Positions 1 through 14,200 of a DNA stretch of 64,000 bases are shown one piece after another. The first letter of the stretch is position 1, and every line of letters begins with the position of its first letter. Source of the DNA: Echinococcus granulosus (taxonomy: Eukaryota > Platyhelminthes > Cestoda > Cyclophyllidea > Taeniidae); contig NW_020170402.1 of the NCBI RefSeq assembly GCF_000524195.1, positions 145,739-209,738 of the forward strand. Direction: 5' to 3'. The notes beneath the pieces were generated by a model, which ran no database searches, had not been told where the DNA came from, and was given only the letters and a program-made list of their open reading frames with translations. The translations under genes and the position numbers were made by a program.

Positions 1-3000
1 GTACCCCAGTTATTCTGGATTGATCCTATGCAACTTCTAGTCTACGAGAACGTAGGCGCTCCTGTAATTCTCTATGCCGATTTCTTTCGACTGGTTAGTT
101 TTACTCCAGCAGATCATATTTTGATGCTTGGAGGAGATAATGAAATATGCAGACAATGCGGAAAATCTGTCTTCTGGGGGTAAACGTTTCGGGCTTTGAG
201 CGCTAAGTTCTAGATTCACTATTTACCTTCGCATCATCGGAAGAATTTATTCGTAACTCGTTTTTTAATTCTAACGTAAAATACAGGCGGTGTATTCGGC
301 GCCGAGCATGCGCGGACTAATGAACGTAGGCGGCAGGGTATTCTCCAACCCACCGGCAGTCTAAGGCACACGGCGTAGATTCCACCACATTTTAATGGTA
401 CTTCTGGTGTTGCCTGCGAGGGCTATTGTTTCAAAGGCAAAGCAAGAGACCACCCACCCACACACATGAGGTTTTGAAGCCCCGTAGACCTTCCCAAAAT
501 CTTGCCTGCCCGCCTTGGCGCCAAACATCAACGTGTTTAGTGAAAAAAATCGTCTCATTCACTCACACTGAAGGGTAAAAAAGGTGATTTCAGCCGCATG
601 ACAACCTTAGTGATGGAGGAATTTTATTGGGTTGATTTGATGTTTTTTTGTGGACACGACCAGGCGCATCCGCTTCGATTGTTGGGAAATGTTTCCTCTG
701 TCTGATTAAAATGTCTAGGAATTTTCTTTTCGTTATGGCTTGAAATGGACTATTGTCCTCACTTGAGTTGATGTTATCTACTGCACAGAATAAATTTTAG
801 GGACTGAAAGTAAACAGCAGAATTAATGAACTCCCTTGGTTCACAGTAGTTGAAGATACAGGTGAAAGGAATTTGGGAATACGTCGGTTTTAAAACAGCT
901 TCGCTAATTTTTCAAATTTACTGAGGTGCACAGTGAGGAGATCATGGTTCCTTCACCATGTCGGAGGAAGAAGCTGAGACCGCATACATTTCAGCTCTTC
1001 GATGCTGTAGTTTGTAAATCATCAGTCGATTTGTATAAACAAACACCGGGTTTCTTAAAACGAGGATTCTGGACACGCTATAGCTGATTCCCATAACTGG
1101 TAACAGTCCACGCAACCCAAATGCTGCTTTAAACAACAAAGAAATCGGTCTAGCAGACTTTAAAAGAATACTGACTCAACGTTGAATAACCAGTCAACTC
1201 CAAGCACGTGGACATCTCTCAGCAGTCGGATCATGGTCAGAGCTCTGCAAAAAAGGATCCGCTACGTGATCTTGGAAAAGATTTTGGCGCTGGCCACGAC
1301 CTCTCCTCAGTAATTGCGTTTCTCCGACGCTCCCTCTAACGGAGATCGCAGGAAAGTAGACGACTTGTATTTCAAGGAAGAGACTTCCGAATTCAATTAT
1401 TGAAGGAGCTCTGCTCCCATGTCCCCTGTGGGGGACCCACAGACCATTCAACGAATGCTTTTTTAGACGCAAAAGATTGCCTATAGCAAGTGCATCGGAG
1501 ATGTCAATCACTTCACTGAAGGAAGCTTGTCTAAAGTACAGTTTCTGAATACCGGGCATTTTGGTCCTCGCTAAACTCATTCTTTAGAAATTGCTACTAT
1601 TTTCAATGCCATTGGAGGTAAACTACACAATGTAGGTAGTTTCCACATTCAGGATCCTCTGTTCCGAGTACCCTCAGAGCCAGCCCTTAGCGTCAGGTGC
1701 CTTTCGTGACGCTTCTTCTCGTGGTAACAACTCCAAAAGGCCAGAAGGGCAAACATGCGTATCGCTGTATTAAATAAACACGATGATTAAAAAAACCTTG
1801 CAATATCTTCCAAGTCGCCCATATTCTACAATGCTATTACCACTGAAGTGTATGTAAACCCGCTAGAAACGGTTATGATGCATTTTTACTATAAATGGTT
1901 GCACTTTTTTAGTATCTCACGATTAGGCCTACGAGTTGGTGATGTGAATTCTATTTATGCAACCCAAATTGCTAGTTTCCCATCTTCTCTCTACGCTATG
2001 AATGAAACTACCTTCAGACGCGTAACTAGGACACCAAAGTAGGCTGGCACTTAGGTTAAAGTGTAGGAAGAATTTACATTCTGTACTCCCACTTTGGACC
2101 CTCTTTCATGCAGTACTGAAGAAAGACGCTTTGAGGAACAGTCAAGACCTCTTTCCTAACCACCTGTTCGTACACGAATTAGGCATAGTGATTGTTTACC
2201 TTTCAAAACCCTCGTTGACCTCGTTACACTATCCACGTCCTGTCAATGTGTGTACGGATATGTAGTAGTGGTATGTTTATATTAGTGAGCATTAACGCAG
2301 TTACCCTCCCTCACGCACGCACACACACCCCCAGACGCACGAATTAAAACGAACGGTTACGCGCGGGGCACTGTGTTATTCGCTGAGCCATAGCCAATCA
2401 TTAAGCTCCGACGTCCAGTGTGAAATGAACTCGGGTTACTTGAGTTACTACAACACATAAACACAAGTACACACACACACACACACAAAGGCACACACAC
2501 GCACATACACACAAAGACACAATTATACACATACCTAAACAGATTTGGCGGCATCCGAGTCCCAAGTGATGTTGAATTCGAGCCACCAGTAGAATGTTCA
2601 ACCTCGGCTTTAGGATTACCACCCTTCTTATACCCCTTCTTCTGGTCTTTCGGCAATGTCAAGTACGTCTATTAAACCCTCAAACTTCCGTTTTCCGATG
2701 ACTTATTATGGTACCAGACTTACCCGTTACCAAAGTTGCTAGCAGTGTGTTTTACTGACTGATCCTTTCGGAGAATAATGTAGGCACTTTGAAATTTTAC
2801 GCGGCTGAAATTTTGAAGTAATCACGTCTTTTCTGTTCTGGTCAAAGGGCTTCCTGTTCTCCTCTCCACTCTCTACACATTTCCGTTGGACAGTGCAGAG
2901 TTTTATCGTTGGTTTAATCGCGCTGGTTCATTTAGGGACGTTTAAAAATATCCCTTCGCGAGTACCATTTCCGCACTTCCCGCATTCATTGATGAATGCA

Positions 3001-5295
3001 ACCTTTTGAGAAAGTACCTACAAAGTTATTTTCCGCGAAGGTGGGCAGCTGAGTTCTCGAGGCCGTTCACCACGAACGACTTAGTGCGTTCCTTCATCTC
3101 AGTCAAATTTTTTCCGTCAGTTTAACTTTAAGCTAGCTCGAAATTTGCTATTTGCTCTCAGAAGTTGACAGTCTTTTTTGTTCCCATAAAAATCCCAAAA
3201 TTCGAGAAAAAAAATTTGATCATCCTGGACGTTGGGAAATGCGCGAAGCTCTCCTTTGTGTTTTTTTCACCCAGGCATTTTTAGGGTAGTCTCGGGAAGG
3301 GAAAAACTTCCCAAGATCTATGGTTTGATGAGTTAATATATAAAATACAAATTTCTCGTTAAAAGCGATGGTATTTGGGGGTTTTTTAATGGGACAATGA
3401 AGTTAAACAAAAACAAAAATGAATTTAGAGGCGGTTTTTTTCATGACATCGTATTCGTTTTTCAAAATAGCAACTTTTTTTGGGTCGGCAAATGTGAGTG
3501 CTTGTCTATGGCGTGTTAAACAGACAAATGGAGATTTTTTTTAATGGGGCTTAATAACGTAGGAGGAGTGATGAAATCAACTACTAACTGATAGGCTGGG
3601 GTCAAGCCTAATGACGGCGCATGAAATCAGCCCCATTTTTGCTTCTGAGTGTCGGGCCGATTTTAAAGTTCGATCAACTTTAGGCCTTTTTTGTAACCGT
3701 CTTTTTGAAATGCAGCCAGTTTTTTTACTAAAAGAAAAGCTGGCTTTTTGGTAGATAGCGGCGGATGGATCCAGCTGGGTGCGAACTGTGGCTTTAGACC
3801 AGAATGGATACTCATTTTGGGTGTTCATCTTGCCACAACTCTATCTGATGCAGCTCATATTGCCATGAAATTCCGTTCTTGAGCGAAAAAAAGTAGATCA
3901 GACCATTTGACTGATGGTGAAGGTTCTATTTCCAATCGAATTAATAGGACTTTGTTGTGTTTGTCACATTTAGGAGTGAGTCAATTGGCCATGATGAGGA
4001 GTAAAACTTAATTTAGCAGTAGCGAAATAGGCTCAACAGCAATCCTCCCTACCCCGGGTGTTATCACAGCCCCCTAATCTACATAATAGATTGGCCTTTG
4101 TGATGAACCCGTCGGAGTGGGTGTGTGCAATCACCTTTTACAATCTATCACCATGGTGATAAAACACCAGTCCTGGTTAAAAGTGTCGATGATGTTCGAC
4201 CGACAATTTTTAACCACCGAAAAAAGCGGAAACCTATTGTTCTTTCGCAGGTTGGATTAACACTTAAACGAGGTTCTATTCATTGCAAACGTATGGCAAA
4301 TACGAGGAGAGCTGCTCGGCCTTGAAACCTGAGGTGCGGTCCGTCACCCTGTAGTACTCTGTAAAAAAATCCACATGTTTCCCTATGAGAAAGTAAGAGT
4401 CGCGTGATTCATTAAGCCAAAAAGCTTCATCGCCCTCTCATCCAGCCCTTTACTTCCAAATGACTCACCATCGCCATTATTCATAGTCATTGCTGAGGTT
4501 TGAATCGCCACTGTTCCTCCAGTTTCGATGGCTAAGAGGGAGCCATACATGGTCTCCAACCCCTTTCTCTCATACAGAAATGTAATATTCTGGATAGTTG
4601 TTGTGACTCTTATCATCGTCTTGTAAACAGTTAACAACTAAGCGTTACTTCGAACTCGGTAGTGATGTTCCAGGGTTGGATTTAACTTAATCCAGGTTTG
4701 GTAAGGTTGCGATACTCTCTCTCTCGCGCTCCATTTTTTAGGCATATCGGCATGCCAGAGTGGAAAATCGTCTGTTGCATTGTACATTAAGCAAACTGTA
4801 ATGGCAGAGCTTAATCGCTCTGCCCGCTCACACTCTGCGTGCTTTGATGTGTGGCACACCGCAACCATTGACTACTGCACTGTGATTGCAAAAAAATTTG
4901 TTGTCCTCGTCCGCGCCCTCGTCCTTACCTTGAGCTCCATCCCTCTCTCCCTCTCTCCCGGCCAATAACAGTCCCAATTTTTAAATGGGCAGTAATTTCT
5001 TAGGTTTATAAGTGGGCTTGTGCATGTTTTGTGACATCCGCTTTTGAATACTTATTGTGTGTCGCCAAAATCTGTTAAGCTGATAACTGCGTGATTAGAG
5101 TGCATGAAAGCTGCCATTCTTAAACCGCTGTAGACAAGTGGCTAATCGGACTGGGTGGGTCCAACTAAGCCAAGCTGTCAGGTAAAAACAACCACGGTAT
5201 GTAAATACAAGCAGATACTTCGTAGGGGAGGAGTAACTGCGGTTATGGTAGTGATAGTGACGAGGATAAAAAGTAGGTGTTTTTCTCCCCCGTAG
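1..5295. other. No recognisable gene; CA-rich repeats
   Basis: I see no conserved protein or RNA gene here. The first exon of the Notch-ligand gene (start codon and signal peptide) should lie in this stretch, because the first exon I can support begins at 5296 at a strong 3' splice site, but I could not pick it out. A 128-codon open frame on the minus strand (1194-1580) has no family I recognise. The only clear structure is the CA-rich microsatellite around 2.3-2.5 kb. Confidence 0.5.
2296..2520. repeat. CA/TG-rich microsatellite
   Basis: Two tracts of CA repeats interrupted by CG and CC steps, about 2307-2340 and 2460-2520, separated by 120 bases of ordinary sequence. On the minus strand they read as TG tracts and create spurious open frames full of Val and Cys. 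This is a simple-sequence repeat and does not code. Confidence 0.85.
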
Positions 5296-8200
5296 GCAAG
5301 ATCGAATGTCACGATGCACCTCGGCTTAACTTACGACAGTAGTCGCAACTGTGACGAATCACCCTACAAAGTTACTGTCTGTATCGGTCACAAACTCGAC
5401 AAGTAAGTCTGCCACCTGAAAATGTAAACAATTTTATTTTGTAATTTGTGTAATTCTTGTTCATCTTCCTAGGTGCCGTATATTTGGACCGCATTTATTC
5501 TATGTGCAGGCGGCTTGCGCGGCGTATGGACCGAAGGAGGTTATTCAATTTGAGGTGGACAGTGTGGTGAGCTACCTCTTCCTTCCTGTGTTGTGAATTA
5601 ATATCAGCTCAATCCTTTATGATTTGACTTGCGATTTTACCCAGAAGTAGGCCTACTTGGAATTGCCACAAATATCCACGCGAAATTACAAATAATGAAA
5701 GAGGTCAAGGTTTTTAAAACAAGTTGTGTAGAAGCTTTAAAATAGTTTGAAAATGTGGGGAAAATCACTTCGTAGGATTAACCAAGTGGGGAGGAACTCA
5801 GCTTTCTGTCCAATGCTATTGTTAGGAAGAGCCGTTAAGGGTGGATGCTACAATTAAGGCGACAAACAGCGACAAGGAGTTTCAACTGCAACCAGTGACA
5901 GCCAACCTCACCTTCCCTCGTCCCATTGATGCAAAAACCAAAAATCTTAAAATGTGAGTCCTCCCTTGCTGCGATTTTTTCCCTCCTCCGCCTTTTCATT
6001 CTCCTTCCAACCAACTATGGTTAGTAATTAAGCGCCTGTCTTTCACCTGTTTCAGTTCACGAATTAGGCAGATTTCAAGTTGCCTGCAAGCCTGTTTTGA
6101 GTGGGCACTTACGAAATGTGTCAGATTTGCTTTAGTGGACAGTAAATTTGCCATATTTTGAATTGGTGGGGAACTAACTCCACTGATTGCGCCAGGTGTT
6201 GGGGCTACTTTCGTTCAAAAACGTCCATTTGAAGTTGCAGAATTCACGATTTTCTACACGGTCGTGAGATCAGGAGAAAAAAAAAATTTGAGAAATTTTT
6301 ATTTCCAATTTAGAATTTGCAAAATTGTGATACACCGGATTAGGATTTTAAAATGAGAATGTGGAGAACTTCTTTTACTCAGAAAGTGAATAACAGGGTT
6401 GAATCTCTATTCGGTTTGGTGTACTATTTACCGGTCACGTGGAATTTTAGAACTGCCTCCTTTAGATCCTCTTTATGGCGATTCTCAGTATAGTTCACTT
6501 CTAATTCATTAACTGAATAAGACACATTCATTCACCCCCTTACTTCCTCATTTATTCATCCATTTTGGAGTCCTTCACTGATTAGTCCACACATTCATTA
6601 TGCTCTCATCTACTTGTAGAAATTAGGCGTTTGAATTTCATTTTCCTCGGTTCTCCGAAAATTTGAAGATAACTTCTCCTGGAGTACAAAATTTTACAGC
6701 AGAGAATGCTGGACGGCTACTTACCCTCCGTTCAAGTCTAATACCTACTTAAAGAGGCAGAAGAAGCTTCAGTTCTTGAAAGACCTAAATATTCATGGAG
6801 AGAGTAGCGACCATCGGTAGCATTCAGCTTCGATTCCTATATCCATAATTGTCTGCAAGGGGAGGAGTAAATCAAACAGTATCATTATTTTTTCACGGGG
6901 AGAGTATCATTAACGTCCCATTTTTCATCAAAAAGTGCCTATGGGGATTTTATTTGGGCATATTTTGCAGCAAAACATTAACTATATTTAACTCCCCTTC
7001 CACTCGCGATGCTCACGCATTTGGAACGTTAGCGAAAGTAAACCGACTCATATATGCGGTATGGAGGTCCGCTAGTAGACGAAAAAAGCGCCAAAACCGG
7101 CGTCTAGCTCCACCAACCACCCACTGAAATCTCCAGTTAATACTAGGATTGGCCTGCACAGTTTTTTCCAGGAAAATCTGAACATTCCTTCAATCTCCTT
7201 TTTCGAGAAGGCAGGAGAACTCACAGACCTCCGCACTTCAGCGAAGATTGTAAGTTTATACTGCATAGGCAAAAAATGAAATGAAGGGCCGGGTCTGAAT
7301 TATTTTTATGAGTGGCTCTGCATGTCTGCTGCCATTTAGACCGTAAATTTGCAAGTCGTAATGAAATATGACCCATAAAATACGTATTTCCTAGTAAAAT
7401 TCTGTAATTGTAAAAAAAATGGGGAAAATATATTGGTAGAAACATTAGTTTTACAGAAAACCTAAATATCCCTTGAGAGCTGTTTAAGGGGCATCGTTCC
7501 TAATAGGCTCGTAGAGGATCCCTACACAGTTTTCGATGACCATTCGTTTGTCCACAAAAATGAGCGCGGCTGGGTAGTCTTTTAATTTACTGACGGGAAG
7601 GCTAAATGAAATATTCAGACTTTCCTCAATTTCTCGAGGAAAAATATTTACTTTACTTGATTGGCACAATGAAGGAAATCGCGTGGGATAGAAAATAATT
7701 CACCTTTACCAGGGTTTACAACTATAACGCTCTGAAACCATAACCACTGTCCTTCTGCGTCGGTTTACCAACACAATGTGGAGGTGCAGAGCGTTTTGTG
7801 CATTAAAATAGATATTTATTTGGTTGTTTATTCAAACTCCTTCATCCGCGATGGATCTTTCCACTGCAAGAAACGAAAGCGTCACAATTTGTTACACCAT
7901 TTGAATAAAAAGTTACACTGTGATTTGTTTTCCTAAGACAGCATGAGGTCAAGCAATCAAATCACGCGCTATTGGGTTCTAACATCTACAAAAAACTGTC
8001 CGTTCAAATGGTTTAAAAGCTGAACCTATTTTCGGAATACACTCCAATCCAACCAAGCTCGAGTTTCACTGTAAACAACTCAACTATCTTGTACCACATA
8101 CCGGAGATGGGTGGCACGAAGTAGATTAGCCATTTGTGCTTCGCGGAGCAGGTCATCCAGCACTACGATTCCAGGTTGCAGCGAGTAATCTATGTGATGA

Positions 8201-11200
8201 GAACACCCTCACCCAAACATTATCGTCTCCTCACTTCTCGATGGAAAAATGGGAGGAAGAATGTAATGGGAAAAATCCGTTGCGTGCCCATTTATAATGT
8301 TTTTATGTGAACCTATTTTATACAAAATAAACGCACACACAGGAATGAGGGCAGGCAGTGTCTAATGATGATTAAAATTTGACGTTACTGCGACTTCGCG
8401 TGAGAGTCACAGTCAACTCGCGCCCCCTGGCCACGTCTTCTTAGTCTTGGGAACTACACACTCTCATCCTCCTCTTCTTCTTCCGCCTTCTTCGCCACCT
8501 CCTCTCCTATTTTTTTCTTCCTTAATCATTGTTTTTTTGTTGAGTGACTTTCGAGAAACTACGCATTTTCCTTCGCTGCATCGTTGTCTTTTTGACTTGT
8601 TGAAGTCAGGACTTCTGCAGCGGCTAGATGGCTCCCAGCTAATCGTAGCGTTAATTTGTACCGCCTTGTTGACTTTTACTAAACTTTCACCATTTCTAGA
8701 CCAGGAATGTTCACATAATTAATGGTGTAATCGCCATTACCGCCGTGGGCGATTTGTCCGCCTTGTTAGACATGTGAATCTCATTATTACAGAAAAGCTT
8801 CACCTAATGTAATGCCAAACCACTGTTTGTCTTTCAGTTGACAAAAAATTACGCCAAGTTTGGTTTCTTAAGTCGAATGTAATTGGATCTGACCGACTAC
8901 CCTAGTTTATGACAAGACCCGTTAATAGACCTGGAAAGTGCTTCAGATGACCGTCCACAACTTTTTGAGGGAGTTACCTCCTGCAGATCAATTCCTGTCG
9001 GTGCCAATCATCCATTTAATTTGCCCGATTTGCTCGGGATTTAGTCATTTAGGTCAGGAAGCCGATTACGTCAAAATGCTAATTTTCAAATTTACCAGGA
9101 GAATCTCCTCCGATTTGTAACAGCCTTCGAGTGCACTAATTTATGCCTTCATTGAGGTGATTTTGTGGGTAAAAAACATCATCTGTCCAAATCGGCGAGG
9201 AGGGCACTAATTGGGCGAAAATATGAACAAAAGTGACAAAATTTTTCAAATTTTAGGGTATTAATCCCACTTGCCAAATCGTGATTCTAAAAGATGTTAT
9301 CTCTTAGTATTTCTCACATCCGAAAAGCGTGAACCTGAACTTTGACCTCTTAAGTGGGAGGGGGTCAAATTCTTCATTTTCCATGTCAGCGGCCAAAATC
9401 TGTTTAAGGTTTCCCACTTTTAGGATAAAAATACAGCAATATTTCTAGCATCATTTTAAATTCTGAAGGTCTTTTAGGAAGCAGCAGTAGAAGAAGATAA
9501 CTAACAAGGTAATAATTTATGATTGTACAGGCTAGAGGATGGCTGATCCGTCCTCCTTCCTTCCTCTTATGAAATTTCTAACACAAAAATGATTCGTTGC
9601 CCCGTCTTCCGTGTTAAAAGAGGCGGTTCGACGCCTGGACAATTTTTAGCCATTTGCCTCAATTAGACGTCGAGACGGGGATATAAAACCGACAAAAAGT
9701 TGTCTCATGTCTCCTTACCTAAAATAGTAGCAAAGAAGGGACTAAAATTACCTCGGTACTGTTGCCACGAGGGCGTTTCATGTTCTGATGCTCAATAAAC
9801 CGCTCCTCTTTGTGGCTTCTTTGTCCATAGAGCAAGTTAAATTCTGGTTACATGGTCTGTTCGGCATTTTTGTGATAGATACGACATAAATGCTACCTCT
9901 GTGTGGGTTTACCACAAAACCGGTAGACGGACTAATTAATAACCGGAGTCCCATATCAATAGTGTCTGTGATTTCGGGCTCAAAACTCACATTCGTACCT
10001 CCTCCAATAACTCCATCAGTCAATTGGACAAGCGGAAATCCAGTTCTAGAAATGAGATAAAAGTGACGATCCGTGCTCCTCATTATCCTGAGAAATGTTA
10101 AGCGCCCCCAAAGTTTGCTAAGTAGCAAAATCCTCTTCTCGGAACTTTTAGAATTCTGCAATTCCAATTCGCCTACACCTGCGTGGGGGGCTACTTTGGG
10201 GAGCTGTGCGATGTCTTCTGCTCTTCCGAGGCCAAGGAGTACCGATGTAGTCTGAGTGGGGAAAAAATTTGCAATCCAGGTAAGATGGGCGGTTTGTCAT
10301 TTCAAAGGGCTCGAAACTTTTCTAGTGCGGCTCCTGTAGAAGTGTCGAATGCAGTCTGATGGCATGAACTAAACAGGCTTTATTTAAGCTAGCTGCCGTA
10401 CCCCATCGGAATGGTAGTCTTCAAAAAAACTACTTCCAAATGACAGGGTTGCGTGTTATTAAGTGTGCGCCATTTGTTCTAGGAGGAGGAGAAAGAAAAA
10501 AGTCCTTTTAAATAACCTATCTCACAGACATGATAGCACTTGGGTGCATGCTCTGTCTGCTGTTCTGATGACATCATGGTATTCCCAGTTCGGGGTATGC
10601 GGCTTTTTTCATGCAGCCCTTGAGCCCCACTTCAGTATGATTTATTACTAATGCAAAAAAGTTTGAATCACTATGAGTTAGACCAGCTCTATTTAATGGG
10701 GTGATTATATTTGATTACTTTTTAATAACATTCACGGTTTTGACATATGGATTGGAACAGTGATTAGCTGTCATCGCATCCATTTTCATAAATATTTCGC
10801 ACCAAAGTCATTTGATCCACCACTAATCACTACCTACCAGCATGACTTCGTATTTAGCATTGTTCACGGGACGGCCAACGTGACGTGGTTCTCCAGGCGA
10901 ATTGCCTTACTGTCCAATCGGATGTATGCATTCACACTTCAAGTACCTTAGAAGCGCTGGTGTTTGTTTCGCACTATTGACAATCAGCATAGACCTTGCT
11001 TCGATGAATTGATCCAGACACTAGTTCCGAATTGTTTCAATGGCCTGAGTGCCTGCCTTAGCACTAAAACTTTGCACTATTTCTCTACTAAGTGACTCCG
11101 GGAGAAAGAAGATTGGATGCAATAATGACAGTTTACGGATTGAGAGGATTGGAGTTTTTGAAGGCTGGACAAGTAATACCGACATCATGGGGTGTCAGGA

Positions 11201-14200
11201 GGGTGTTTTTTTCACCCAACAGTGTATCGAATTCTCTCATCTGGAGGACCGAAAGGACGACGCGTTTTGCTGTCGTTCACAAGAACTAGGGTGTGTTTAT
11301 GCTGAGGGTTAAGGAAGTCTGTATGCTTTGTTTATGTTACTCCTGCCACCAGTCAATGAAGGGCGTGCATCTGTCCATGTCTTCTAAACAATCTATTGAT
11401 TGTTGAAGGCACTCGCGCGGTTCCGAGAGGTTAGATTATCTAAACAAACTGAACTTTCATCCATCTCTATAAGCATTTCTACGGAATAGTCATTTTTCGT
11501 ATAAGCTGAGGTGGTGAGGGTTTATGAGGGAAGTTTGGAGCACTCATAATTTCGCCTCGATCCACTCTCTTGAAGAAGGACACTTCTAAGATCAAGATTT
11601 GTATCAGATTTGGATTGAGGCTTTGGCTAAAACGATGGAATCGGTGTTTAGAAATGCATTTTGAGACCGAAATCATCGCCGATTTGAAGACGAACAGACT
11701 AATAGCATGAAATGTTACGCGGATCTGCTTTATTCTCTCCTGGTTCGATCCTCGCGCTGCTGCAGCGAATCTACCGCTCCGGAATACGATGTAAAGCATA
11801 TCAGAACATGAAAAGTGCAGAGCTTTGAGTAAATAAAGCAATTTACCTAATCAGACTGCCACTGAAAAACAATGCTCTGTTACACACAGCTAAGAAATTT
11901 AATTGCTCGGAAAGGACAAGTCTTTTAAAACTATTTCAGCAGACAAGGAATAAAATCGCTCCTGTAATGGAAACATTGCGCATAGAGGATGTAAAAAGAC
12001 AAATTTGTTACTTTACTGTGTCAAAATCGGCTAGGTTACATCAAAGACAACGAGACCGGTGCATGCATCTACGACCGATGCGGGTCGATGCCCAACTACT
12101 GTCTGAACGGCGGTCGATGCGTGAATAAGGCGCAGGATGAAGAGGACGCTTTGGACACCACCACTATGCCCATCTGCATCTGTCCACCCACTCGCATGGG
12201 TGCCCGGTGCGAGATTTTCCGCTCGCTTCCTCTCCCTACTGCTGTCTCCACTACCACCACCACCACTGCTGTCATTCCAACTACTGCAGCAAATTCTAGC
12301 ATCACCAGTCGTCCTTCTGATCTCGTTATTAGTGGTACACTGCGACATCAACCAAAGAATAATGTCTCAGTGGCACGGCTGTCCAAAGGCAACGGTGGCA
12401 TTTCACAGAGTTCTGGAGCTCTGGAACAGTCCATTCCGGAGAGGGTAGGCATTATTTTTCCTTTCGGAGAATCTGGCGCTGAAAAATCAACATCTTAATC
12501 CAAATTAATATATATACTGAAACGACATTCACACTACCAAACCTTGTTTATGAAAGGCTGGACATATTTGATTTTTTTGGCGCATTTATTTTGACCTGGT
12601 GTGTCGAGTGATGTATGAAGGCATGAAGTTCATTGTTGTCCGAAGTTCTCGTTAAGATCTGATGCCTAATGTGTCATCTGGTGTTGTTCTGAGGCAATGC
12701 GCTCTTTTTCCTTTCATTTTCGTCTGCCAAATTGGCATTCATATTGATCAAATTTTTACTGTTGCTTAAATCCCTCCTATTTTGCACCCGAGCTCGGAAT
12801 CGGCTTTCTAATTTGGGCTTCTGACTGCTTCAAAGTTGAGATTATATCTTCCTCAACTCGCTATCCAATGAAAGGGGAAAAGAGCTTGATATCATTTTAA
12901 ACTGCCATTATAAATGGCCTAAACTACTTGACTGGCCATCAGGGTGTTTACTCTGACAGGGTACTTTTTTCCGAGAAAAAAAGACAGATGATATTCAGAA
13001 TTATAAGCGAAAGTAAATGCTTATTTAAGAGCAATTTGTGAACGAAATTAGGGCCAGTGTATGAAACAAAATCCGTAACAGTCATAATATTTTGCTCAAA
13101 AAATGTTTATGAAAACAGCCAAAAGATTCAAACAAATTAGCTCAGCTTTAAAAATTATCATTTATATTCAATCGTGTTTGAATTTGATACATTTAAATGT
13201 GCGTGATCTGCCAAGGTTCTGTAAGCTTTGACAATCTGAAATGAAGATTACTTACTCTTACGTCGGAAGGCTACAGTTTGGCGTATCCAGAAATGGTAGT
13301 GCCTTTTTTGTCCTTCTGTCTCGCTCCTTCTTTTGCTGAATAGGCTCATCGCCTTTTTTGAGTCGTGTTTAAATGTTTTATCAATTAATAAATTCTGACC
13401 GGGTAAATAAATATGACAATGAGAAGTTATCATTTCAAAGTGGTGATGGGGTAACTTATGGCGAAAGTCTAGAAAAGTTTCACAATTTCCCGCGTATTAT
13501 TCCTAAGCATAGAAATAAGGACATGAAATCATTCACTCAGTAGAGTCGGGAAATGGGGAGAGAGAGTGGACGAAAGGACGTGGCACTTTGTTTGGGGTTG
13601 TTTTGTTTTATCACTTAAACAAGAAACACTTGAGAATTGCGAAGGCGTTGATGCATGAAGCGGGGAGCACATCAGAGAAGACAATGTGCGCGTTGATCCT
13701 GGCGGTGCCGGAAGGGGCCTGGTGGAGCGTAAAAATTGTACATTTTCATCCAACAAAAAACCTAATTTCCGTTGCAAACACCAACCTCAATCCCTACCAC
13801 AGCGGTGCTCCTCTCGATTGTAATTTAATCGTTGAAATTAGGAATTGGGTACAAGCCTCCCCGAAAACGGATTTGACTTTATCCCGATTTTCCCATCCAG
13901 ATGTGGGTAAATTCCATAGGATAAAAACGTTGGAGCGTACTCTGGAGAAGGTTCAAAGTGGAAAAGGTAAACTTGTCATTTTGAAATTAACGGTGGTTGG
14001 GTTTAGGTGTAGATAGATAATTCAGCCGTCGAGCTCTTCTTTTTCATTGGTTTTCATTGCGTCAGAGCGTCACAAATCACCGAATTCACGATCGTGTAAA
14101 CACTACCTGGCTCTTTCAGTAAACGAAGTTGAAAAGAGTGTGGATAATTCTCAGTGGTGGTGGATATTTTAGGGTAGCCTCCAACATTAATGGTTTTTTT

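Noticed and set aside
1194..1580. 128-codon minus-strand open frame.
   Set aside because: Longer than most chance frames, but with no recognisable motif, no supporting splice-linked neighbour and no known homologue. Not reported as a gene.
3893..3960. Short hydrophobic start-codon frame (MVKVLFPIELIGLCC) as the missing signal-peptide exon of the Notch ligand.
   Set aside because: It meets a stop codon unless a very poor donor is used, so it cannot be joined convincingly to the exon at 5296.
7484..7669. 61-codon minus-strand frame that looks like a terminal exon.
   Set aside because: The only possible acceptor is weak, nothing upstream joins to it, and no family is recognised.
11742..11770. 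GGTTCGATCC string resembling a tRNA T-loop.
   Set aside because: The flanking bases do not pair as a T stem and no acceptor stem or anticodon arm can be drawn.
13588..14016. 142-codon plus-strand open frame, with a stretch (AGGAATTGGGTAC) that recurs at about 30.43 kb.
   Set aside because: Only about 13 bases are identical and the rest is weakly alike. No splice sites or family support the frame, and the opposite strand is also open there.
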